Shown here: positions 1 to 6,844 of the stretch, in pieces
How positions within the stretch are numbered: the first letter of the stretch is position 1
Layout: each line of letters begins with the position of its first letter
DNA from: Bacteroidales bacterium
Lineage (GTDB): Bacteria > Bacteroidota > Bacteroidia > Bacteroidales > UBA1556
DNA: 11,205 nt
Reading direction: 5' to 3'
Assembly (NCBI GenBank): GCA_023145955.1
Contig: JAGLDA010000067.1
Coordinates: forward strand, 1-11,205
Program-made: the position numbers and the translations under genes
The notes under the pieces: generated by a model
Databases searched by the model: none
What the model was told of the DNA's origin: nothing
Seen by the model: only the letters and a program-made list of their open reading frames with translations

Positions 1-50
1 GTATTTTGATATCAAATTGGTATTATTCATGTTATTACAATAGTAATCTT

Positions 51-85
51 AGGTATTTATGGTGGTTATTTCGCTTTAAATACCT
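51..85. repeat. 9-bp perfect inverted repeat
   Basis: The arms aggtattta (51-59) and taaatacct (77-85) are exact reverse complements separated by 17 bases. They lie about 20 bases upstream of a possible minus-strand start codon at 30-28. They could be an operator or an RNA hairpin in the leader of a gene lying left of the window. The arms are AT-rich, so chance is a real alternative. Confidence 0.3.
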
Positions 86-156
86 GTATTTATTAGGTGC
101 GAAACTTCAGTGAGAAACAAATAATGGCGTGAAATTATTTTATGAAAACAAAAAAA

Positions 157-240
157 TCCTCCGACCAAATTGCTTGAAAATCTATTTAAAAAAGGACTTA
201 TTACTATAGCAATTTGGCCACCTCCTTTTCCTAAGGAGGA
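157..240. repeat. Nested palindromic repeat element
   Basis: Outer arms tcctcc (157-162) and ggagga (235-240) enclose inner arms ccaaattgc (165-173) and gcaatttgg (209-217). A second hairpin, cctcctt (221-227) with aaggagg (233-239) and a 5-base loop, competes with the outer pairing. On the minus strand the order is GTCCTCCTTAGGAAAAGGAG, GTGGC, a variable inner stem, then GGAGGATTT. From memory this resembles a dispersed intergenic palindromic family in Bacteroidota, in which a GGAGG-type hairpin is followed by GTGGC, a variable stem and a GGAGGATTT end; this could not be checked. It is most likely a non-coding, REP-like dispersed repeat that may also act as an RNA structure. Confidence 0.5.
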
Positions 241-434
241 CCTAACAAAATAATTATCAAACCATTAAATAATACGACAATAAATCATTCCTATTTTAAA
301 CCCCGATGTGGTGGCACAATCAATATAAAATACAATATTTAAGATTAATTTCATCACTCTAAATCCTGTAGCGCCTCTTTATTTTGCTTCCATAATAATC
401 CTTGATGAAAGAAAGAAAAATCAACAATTATTAT

Positions 435-467
435 AAAAAAAGCCTCCAGCATATAAATGCTAGAGGC
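435..467 (-). terminator. Leftward intrinsic terminator
   Basis: On the minus strand a stem of GCCTC (467-463) and AGCAT (461-457) pairs with ATGCT (452-448) and GAGGC (446-442), closing a 4-base loop with one internal mismatch. A run of seven T follows at once (441-435). This is a textbook rho-independent terminator for transcription running leftwards. No gene is visible on the minus strand to its right, between 468 and the operon start at 759. It could end a small RNA, be an attenuator for a gene left of the window, or stop antisense transcription. Confidence 0.75.
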
Positions 468-605
468 CTGTGTGTAAGTACTATTTCGTAGTTTTATATT
501 TGCTATTATTTGCTCATGCGTGAACAACAAACAAATAAACCTCATTAACATATAAAGTCACTATATCTTTACTCTTAAGCTAGTTACATAATTAAGACGT
601 AAAAT

Positions 606-649
606 TGACGTAGTGTTATTTCTTTCTTATGTGGAAATGACGTAGTGTT
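606..649 (+). promoter_or_regulatory. 12-bp direct repeat, candidate regulator site
   Basis: The sequence tgacgtagtgtt occurs at 606-617 and again, identically, at 638-649. The start-to-start spacing is 32 bases, about three helical turns, so both copies would face the same side of the DNA. A shorter match, agacgta, lies at 595-601. The second copy ends three bases before the possible -33 element of the operon promoter, a position typical of activator binding. No regulator gene is in the window. Confidence 0.45.
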
Positions 650-652
650 TTA

Positions 653-685
653 TTTGCAAAAAGCCTTGTTGAGGTTGTATCATTG
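653..685 (+). promoter_or_regulatory. Candidate Bacteroidota-type promoter for the operon
   Basis: TTTG at 653-656 and TATCATTG at 678-685 are separated by 21 bases. The known Bacteroidota primary sigma consensus is TTG or TTTG near -33 and TAnnTTTG near -7, so the second element has one mismatch. Transcription would start near 690, leaving a leader of roughly 70 bases before the TTG start of the first gene. No better match was found by eye between the direct repeats and that start. Confidence 0.4.
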
Positions 686-758
686 CAAAATCATAATAGG
701 AATATTTTTATTACACAGATAATTAATATTTCCTAATACCACAAATAATAAAATCATT

Positions 759-944
759 TTGGCTAAATCAAGTCCTATAAAAGAGAAAGCCTCTTCTGCG
801 CCAAAAAAGGCACAGGTGGACATTGCTTTAGAAGAAGAATTTTTAAGAATCGAGGGATTTGAAAAGGCTCTTCAAAACTTACGACAACGATTAATTAAGC
901 AAAATATATTCCCTAAAGAAACCCTAAAACAAACAAATAAGTAG
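759..944 (+). CDS. Small basic helical protein, unknown function
   Basis: A 61-residue protein with no signal peptide or membrane segment, so probably cytoplasmic. Residues 1-20 are Lys/Ser/Ala-rich and look disordered (MAKSSPIKEK onwards); residues 21-55 are rich in Glu, Leu, Arg and Lys and look helical (EEEFLRIEGFEKALQNLRQR). The start is TTG. The frame has no ATG anywhere, and the upstream in-frame stop at 720-722 allows only other non-ATG starts, so TTG before Ala-Lys-Ser is the best choice. Its stop lies two bases before the start of the barrel gene, implying translational coupling and membership of the operon. The family is not recognised. It is the only product of the operon without an export signal, so it may be regulatory or assist expression, which is inference. 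Its short length and non-ATG start leave some chance that it is not translated. Confidence 0.55.
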   Translation: MAKSSPIKEKASSAPKKAQVDIALEEEFLRIEGFEKALQNLRQRLIKQNIFPKETLKQTNK

Positions 945-946
945 CT

Positions 947-2686
947 ATGGAAAGGTTCTATATCACATTAATATTTAGTTTATTTATGTTACAAGGTCTT
1001 GCTATGGATAGTGATACAACTGCTACTGCAAATAAAACTAAGGCCATAAAATTATCGGGGGGTTTTGGTGCCGGACTAACGCTTTATGGCGTAACGGGGA
1101 TTGAGCCACAGCGCCCACCTTCATTTTGGGAATTAAGAGGTTCTATTAATATTAATGTTTATAATCAGGTAAATATACCTTTCAATTTCAATATATCACA
1201 GCAAAACTCTAATTACACCCACCCTTTCAACCAATTTGGCATAAGCCCACATTATAAAGCCGTTACCCTCCATGTAGGATACAGCGTGATGAACTTCTCA
1301 GAATACTCACTAAACGGAATGAATTTTATGGGTGCAGGAATAGAAGTTATGCCAGATAAATCGTGGGTTCGTGGCAAAATATTGGCAGGAAGATTTATAA
1401 AAGCCGTACCATATACTGCATCTAGCACTTTGTTTTTAAATAATCCAGCTTATGAACGTTGGGGCTATGGCATGATGGTAGAAGTAGGAAAACCACAGAA
1501 CAATATAGGGCTTATTGTTTTCAAAGCTCAAGATATTCCTAGTACAGCAGGGAGTATCCCTACAGATTTTCAGCTAAATCCTGCAGAAAATTTAATCCTT
1601 GGCATTACAACATATCAACGTATAGCAAAAAATCTTAGCTTTAAAGGAGAATTTGACAAAAGTGCTTTCACATCAAATACTAATGAAAAGATAATAGAGG
1701 CCAGTAGCAATACCTATTCAAATTATATGGGAGCTCTTTTTCAGCCACGTTTATCAACAAGTTTCAGCTATGCCCTACAAGCCTCACTAGATTATTCAAT
1801 TAAGAAAATTGGCTTGGGAATAGGTTATAAAAGAGTTGGACCAGATTATCAATCCATGGGCACAGTATTCCTGGATAATAATAGAGAGGATTTTTTATTG
1901 AAAATAAAAGGAGTAACAGCAAGAAACAAACTAACATTTTTTGCTAATGCAGGTTTACAAAGATCAAACCTTGACAATACTAGCCTCTCTAGTAATAATC
2001 GATTTATTGGCTCGCTAAATCTTGGTTATAATTTTAATACTAATCTTAATATGGCCTTTAATTATTCCAATTTTAATACAAGCAATCAAATAAATCAAAT
2101 TAGCCATGCCGATAGTGTACGTTATGTACAAACAACGCATAATATTGGATATAATACAACCTATAATTTTAAAACTGATAATAAGACTCATGCATTATCA
2201 TTTATGACAAATTATTCCTTAGCAAACACTTTATACAAAACCTCCACCTTTAATTATGTGCTGCCAGATACCATAATTGAAGTAACAGGTAGTGAGCGCG
2301 AAACAGAAAGTGGATTTTTAAATATCAATATGGGTTATAATATGGGTTTTATTAAGCAGAGTGCTTTTATAAGTCTTTCCATGAACTACTCAGATATGAG
2401 AAATGAGAATTTAAAAAGCCAGACCATAGGCCCTGTTCTTACTTTAGGCAAAAACCTACTTAAAAGAAAACTCCGCCTTGTACTTAGTGTAAATTATTTG
2501 AATACAATACTAGATGGCAACTCTTCTGGCAATATTATAAACGAACGAATATCAGCATCGTACAGATTAACCAAGCATCATTCATTTAGATTGTATGTTG
2601 TAAATGTAAATCGAACTTTTACTGATGGCACAAGAAAATCCTACTCTGAGTTTAGAGGTGGACTTCAATATAGATACAGCTTTTAA
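947..2686 (+). CDS. Outer-membrane beta-barrel protein
   Basis: 579 residues with a Sec signal peptide at 1-19 (hydrophobic core ITLIFSLFML, cleavage likely after GLA). The rest is built of alternating polar/hydrophobic strands rich in Asn, Tyr, Gly and Phe, with polar loops. It ends in LQYRYSF, a C-terminal aromatic beta-signal expected for insertion by the BAM complex. The length suits a barrel of about 16 or more strands. The N-terminal part has distinctive segments, FNQFGISP at 94-101 and YERWGYG at 169-175; from memory these recur in a Bacteroidota outer-membrane family encoded beside TANFOR and FN3-type proteins, but this could not be checked. No TonB box, plug or carboxypeptidase-like domain is seen, so it is not a typical TonB-dependent receptor. 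It lies 2 bases after the small gene and 14 before the next. A role as anchor or conduit for the surface proteins encoded downstream is inference. Confidence 0.85.
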   Translation: MERFYITLIFSLFMLQGLAMDSDTTATANKTKAIKLSGGFGAGLTLYGVTGIEPQRPPSFWELRGSININVYNQVNIPFNFNISQQNSNYTHPFNQFGISPHYKAVTLHVGYSVMNFSEYSLNGMNFMGAGIEVMPDKSWVRGKILAGRFIKAVPYTASSTLFLNNPAYERWGYGMMVEVGKPQNNIGLIVFKAQDIPSTAGSIPTDFQLNPAENLILGITTYQRIAKNLSFKGEFDKSAFTSNTNEKIIEASSNTYSNYMGALFQPRLSTSFSYALQASLDYSIKKIGLGIGYKRVGPDYQSMGTVFLDNNREDFLLKIKGVTARNKLTFFANAGLQRSNLDNTSLSSNNRFIGSLNLGYNFNTNLNMAFNYSNFNTSNQINQISHADSVRYVQTTHNIGYNTTYNFKTDNKTHALSFMTNYSLANTLYKTSTFNYVLPDTIIEVTGSERETESGFLNINMGYNMGFIKQSAFISLSMNYSDMRNENLKSQTIGPVLTLGKNLLKRKLRLVLSVNYLNTILDGNSSGNIINERISASYRLTKHHSFRLYVVNVNRTFTDGTRKSYSEFRGGLQYRYSF

Positions 2687-2700
2687 TTATATATATATTT

Positions 2701-5700
2701 ATGAAAAAGGCCCTTTTTATTTTATTAATTATCTCGCTAGGAATTAATCTCCAAGCACAGATTGTACATCCTATTACAGCAACTTCTATGCTTAACAGCT
2801 CTGGATCTGTTTACCTAAGCGATTATACAGATGAAGCATTAAATATGCTTTCTGTATCACTTACTTTTAATGATAATAATGAGCCCTCATGGGATGTTCG
2901 CTTAAAAATGACCATTGAAAGCAGCACTGTAAAAATTCAAAGTAAAGCTACAGGAACATATACCCCAATAACACTATATCCTGGGGAGTTGCACCAATTA
3001 TCGGGCAATGATCTTTATGAATATTTCGATTATAATAACTTAGAGAGCCAAGGAATTGCCATGTCGCAATTGAGTCAAGATGGAAGGCTACCCGAAGGTA
3101 CTTATTCTTTTTGTTTTGAAGCTGTGGATTTTAATAGCGGAAAAGCAATTTCAATTCCTTCATGCAATATCACCTATGTGGTGCTTTACGACCCACCGAT
3201 AGTACAAACTCCACAAGATGAAATAACTATTATCCCTCAAAATCCACAAAACATCGCCTTTCAATGGCAAGATGGTACTCCTCCATCTTATGGAAGTTCT
3301 CAAAATACAGAATACACACTTCGAGTTTATGAGGTTACAAATAATCAGGTTTCGCCAAAAGCAGCCTTAGTAAATAATCAGGTAATCGAGGTTTTCGAAT
3401 CCATGCCTCAGGCTAGCACAATGCTTGTTTATAACGCAGGAATGCCTGCCCTTGATGATAATAAGAGATATGTATTTACAGTGCAAGCTGAAGAAATCAA
3501 TGGTAGAGATGTATATAAGAATAACGGACTTAGTGAGCCTTCTTGGTTCAGTTACGGTTTTTCTACAGGAGGAGATATCAGTCTAATTACTCCAGAAGAT
3601 AATGGAGCATTTACCAAAAATGAGCAGAAACTATTTGAATGGAATTGTCCAACTAATTTAGCATCGGGGCAGAACTATAATTACGAATACGAAATTACAA
3701 AAATCAACGATGGGCAAACTGCCGAGCAGGCAATACAATCAAATACAGCATTACATACAGAGCTAACCACAGAAACATCCTCACAGGGAAGTTGGAGTTA
3801 TCTTTTGCAGGAGGAAATGGAAAACTCCACCTATTATGCATGGCAGGTAAAAGCTTTTTCGGGCACAACAGAAATAGCTGCTTCGGATATATTTGAGGTA
3901 AAAGGACCACCACTCATTGAGAAATTCATTGCTGGAGGCCATGAGGTGATTGTTCGTCAAGCTTATAATGACGATTTAAATAATTTTTCAGGAAATGGTG
4001 ATGTAAAATTTAGTGAGGATGGTGATATTGCTAATATTGATTTCTCAGGATTAAAATTGACACAATCAGGAGATCGTTATGTATTGGAAGGTGGTGAAAT
4101 AGCCTCTAAATTAACAGATATGGATATTGTGCTCACCGCTGATTATAGCGATAATGGTGATGCATTATTTAAAACCGATAGCTTAAAATTGGACAAAAAC
4201 AGATTGGCTATTTCAGGTACTGTAGAATGGGATTTTCCGTTGGCAACAAAATCAGCAGATCAGTCAATAGTAATTTCTGAATATACATGGTTCAATTATG
4301 ACGAATACTATTTGAATGGCGGAGCGTTAGTATCCACTAAAACTTTTGAGCTTTCTGATCCTATGGATTATACCTTAGAATTAGACTCTAAATCCGATTT
4401 TCTAATTAGTAAAAATAAATATTTAATACGCTTTAAAGGAAATGTAATTCTTCCCACTAATATAATTGCGTTTTCCAAAGATAAAGATATAAAAATACCA
4501 TTTCCAACCACTGAACAGCTATACTATTTTACAAACGAAAGCTGCGAAATGGATAATAAAATCCAAATTATAGAAAATATAAATATTACTGCTGCACCCA
4601 CAAGAGTAATATTTGATTTTAGTGATGATAATTCCCCAGGGACTTTGTCGGGAGATGCATCGTGGAAAGGCATTTATTTCAATGAGTTTAATTTAATCTA
4701 TCTTCAGAATTTAGATAGTATTCAACTCAAACTTAAGGACAATTTCTTTTACACACATACTACTGGCAGTGAAACTGAATTCTGGCTTGAGTCGCAAGGC
4801 TTACATTTTAATTTTGAGTATGATTTTCCTGATGAAAATCAAATTCAGTTTAATACTTTTGGTGGGATTTGTAAAAAATTGAAATTAAATATCGATAAAA
4901 ATCAAGTTTCATCAAGTGCATTTGAAGGAGCAATTGAGATATTGATACTTAGTACTTCCAAGCTTTATAATTTTGAAGTTCCAATTACTGAAATTGGATT
5001 TCAAATTGGTGATTTCAAATCCCCCATCGAAGGAGAAAGCTTTACCTTAAATGCCTCTGTTAATGAAAAGAAAGTTGATGTAGAAATAACTCGTGCTGTT
5101 TTTACCAATCACAATCATCTGAATATGACCATTGATATTGAATGGCTCGAGCAAAATATTAGCTTATCAAATATTCCAAATTTCTGTATTTGGGGAAATT
5201 CAAATATTGGTTTCAAGGCACCAAATAGCATGATACCTCTTTCGTCGCAATATACCACAATTATGGAGGGGGATTTTGAGATAACCCTTGATAGTATTGG
5301 TGCTGGGGTTTATAAAGGCAGTTATGCTTTTGTGTTTTCCTCCACCATTGCACTTGGCGAAGATGTTTCAGGTAAAGATGGTCCTCCTCAACTTAATCTA
5401 TTGGCAAGTGAACCGCCAAAAACCCGTGTTAAGACTATTCATACTCCAGGAATGGGCGATGACGATACTATTGATGCTAGCGGTGGTGGCACTGCTGGAG
5501 GCGACAATGCAGGGGAAACTTCCTCCATTTCAGACTTATTAGATGCGGGTCTTCAAATGGGGCTTACTTCTGATGAACCTGGTGTATTAGCTTATCCATA
5601 TATTAAAATAAACGCTGTGGTAGCTAAATTCGAAGGTCATCTATCTATTTTCCATGAGCATCCAGATTGGGGAACAGGTTTTCATGGCTACTTATACGGA

Positions 5701-6834
5701 AAGCTTCTTCTACCGATTGCCAAAGAGATGTCTAGCCATATTATTATGGGAACTTATGCCAGTGAAACCTATTGGTATATAAGTTTTAGCATGCAAATTG
5801 GAGAAAGAGCAAATCAGGTGGGGAGTGGATTTATGTCAAAAACCCCTGATGGCAGTGGTAAAACACTAAAGAGCAAGAAACTTGGCAAACTTTCAGGAGC
5901 AAATACACTAAAAGTTGGCATTCCAATGGGACCAGTTTCCCTTACAGGAATTGAAGGTAGGGTTTATCATAATATGAGTCATACTGTTATCAATACCGTT
6001 CTGGGTGAAGAAGGATATTCTGAATTTGAATACAGGCCAAATGTTGATACCGATTTTGGGTTCTTGGTACGGGCTTCATTTATCGACACCTATTCTCAAG
6101 GAGCAATATTGATGTACACTGGAGCTTGGGAAGCTACTTTTGGTGGTGGTGAAGGTATTAGATCATCGGCATTAGATATTTATCTGGGCTTGGGAAATCT
6201 ATTTTTACCAGGAGGTATTATCAATGCTTCCATTATGGAAGGTACTGGTGTTGGCACAATCGATTTTGTTAATGACAATGTTTATGCTGATATAGATGTA
6301 AATGGTGGATTGCCACAGCTTTGCGGTCAGGGAACATTGGATATTGAACTTACAGATGATAAGTTTGATATTGAATTAGGTAGTGCTAATGCACCAGTAT
6401 ATTTTGTACCAGGCTGTATGGGTTATGCCTTGGAAGGTTGGCTTGATGTATCCAAAAAGGATGTGTTTTTTGGAGCAGGAATAAGAGCTCAAATAGAGCT
6501 TAATAGCCCATGGATTGGTATTGGAGATATTGCAAGTGTAAAACCTTATGTGGGATTTGTTGCCGCTGCAGGTATTCATACTCGCTTGACATGGGATCCA
6601 GAATTCCAAATAAATGATGTTGGAATGTGGATGCACGCCTCCGCGGGTGTTTATTGTAAGTATAAATGGTTCGGTGACAAAGGAGAGTGGACATTGGGAA
6701 AAGTATCTTTAGCAGGAAACTTTAATCTACATATTCAGCCTACTCCTGTAATTATTTCGGGAGCACTTAAAGGCTCTGTAGAGATATTAAGTGTGGATGT
6801 GAATTTTGAAGTAGATGGTAGTTATGAATTCTAA
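2701..6834 (+). CDS. Giant exported beta-rich protein, TANFOR-like
   Basis: 1377 residues, with a signal peptide at 1-19 cleaved before Gln20. Residues 20-160 form a beta domain including YLSDYTDEAL, VRLKMTIE, LPEGTYSFCFEA and Cys138/Cys155, which may pair; this matches my memory of the N-terminus of Bacteroidota TANFOR-domain proteins. Two FN3-like domains follow at about 165-290 and 294-400 (each opens with a P-x2-G/N-type turn and has FQW or FEW and YTLRVYE or YYAWQVKAF strands). From about 410 to the end there are long runs of amphipathic strands without a recognised fold. A flexible Gly/Asp linker lies at about 917-942 (GMGDDDTIDASGGGTAGGDN), and the segment GPVSLTGIEGRVYHNM falls near 1075-1092. 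The protein ends in VDGSYEF, a terminal Phe that could be an outer-membrane beta-signal. There is no lipobox and no type IX sorting domain. Exported cell-envelope or surface scaffold is the safest call; function unknown. Confidence 0.8.
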   Translation: MKKALFILLIISLGINLQAQIVHPITATSMLNSSGSVYLSDYTDEALNMLSVSLTFNDNNEPSWDVRLKMTIESSTVKIQSKATGTYTPITLYPGELHQLSGNDLYEYFDYNNLESQGIAMSQLSQDGRLPEGTYSFCFEAVDFNSGKAISIPSCNITYVVLYDPPIVQTPQDEITIIPQNPQNIAFQWQDGTPPSYGSSQNTEYTLRVYEVTNNQVSPKAALVNNQVIEVFESMPQASTMLVYNAGMPALDDNKRYVFTVQAEEINGRDVYKNNGLSEPSWFSYGFSTGGDISLITPEDNGAFTKNEQKLFEWNCPTNLASGQNYNYEYEITKINDGQTAEQAIQSNTALHTELTTETSSQGSWSYLLQEEMENSTYYAWQVKAFSGTTEIAASDIFEVKGPPLIEKFIAGGHEVIVRQAYNDDLNNFSGNGDVKFSEDGDIANIDFSGLKLTQSGDRYVLEGGEIASKLTDMDIVLTADYSDNGDALFKTDSLKLDKNRLAISGTVEWDFPLATKSADQSIVISEYTWFNYDEYYLNGGALVSTKTFELSDPMDYTLELDSKSDFLISKNKYLIRFKGNVILPTNIIAFSKDKDIKIPFPTTEQLYYFTNESCEMDNKIQIIENINITAAPTRVIFDFSDDNSPGTLSGDASWKGIYFNEFNLIYLQNLDSIQLKLKDNFFYTHTTGSETEFWLESQGLHFNFEYDFPDENQIQFNTFGGICKKLKLNIDKNQVSSSAFEGAIEILILSTSKLYNFEVPITEIGFQIGDFKSPIEGESFTLNASVNEKKVDVEITRAVFTNHNHLNMTIDIEWLEQNISLSNIPNFCIWGNSNIGFKAPNSMIPLSSQYTTIMEGDFEITLDSIGAGVYKGSYAFVFSSTIALGEDVSGKDGPPQLNLLASEPPKTRVKTIHTPGMGDDDTIDASGGGTAGGDNAGETSSISDLLDAGLQMGLTSDEPGVLAYPYIKINAVVAKFEGHLSIFHEHPDWGTGFHGYLYGKLLLPIAKEMSSHIIMGTYASETYWYISFSMQIGERANQVGSGFMSKTPDGSGKTLKSKKLGKLSGANTLKVGIPMGPVSLTGIEGRVYHNMSHTVINTVLGEEGYSEFEYRPNVDTDFGFLVRASFIDTYSQGAILMYTGAWEATFGGGEGIRSSALDIYLGLGNLFLPGGIINASIMEGTGVGTIDFVNDNVYADIDVNGGLPQLCGQGTLDIELTDDKFDIELGSANAPVYFVPGCMGYALEGWLDVSKKDVFFGAGIRAQIELNSPWIGIGDIASVKPYVGFVAAAGIHTRLTWDPEFQINDVGMWMHASAGVYCKYKWFGDKGEWTLGKVSLAGNFNLHIQPTPVIISGALKGSVEILSVDVNFEVDGSYEF

Positions 6835-6844
6835 ATTATTAAAT

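Larger units (their letters stand above)
1..758. other. Gene-poor upstream region
   Basis: No reading frame here looks like a real gene. The stretch is very AT-rich and contains several structured elements listed separately: an inverted repeat near the left edge, a nested palindromic repeat, a leftward intrinsic terminator, a 12-bp direct repeat and a candidate rightward promoter. On the minus strand an ATG at 30-28 opens ten codons (MNNTNLISKY) that run off the left edge. This could be the start of a divergent gene, but ten codons are too few to call one. The region probably separates the operon from a leftward unit or from the remains of a rearranged neighbour. Confidence 0.7.

Noticed and set aside
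354..551. Minus-strand 65-residue open frame
   Set aside because: It runs straight through the intrinsic terminator hairpin and its T-run, has no family resemblance and an unlikely composition. At most its start could be a leader peptide.
3704..3913. Short open frames inside the large genes, on both strands (for example 3704-3913, 5288-5542, 6376-6694, 8503-8706, 9335-9589, 10801-11088)
   Set aside because: All lie within well-supported genes in other frames, have no start context or domain evidence, and are expected by chance in long coding regions.
6815..6844. Upstream ATG starts at 6815 and 6824 for the FN3-like gene
   Set aside because: They would put up to ten non-hydrophobic residues before an otherwise standard signal peptide; the 6815 start would also overlap the previous gene by 20 bases. 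The ATG at 6845 fits better.
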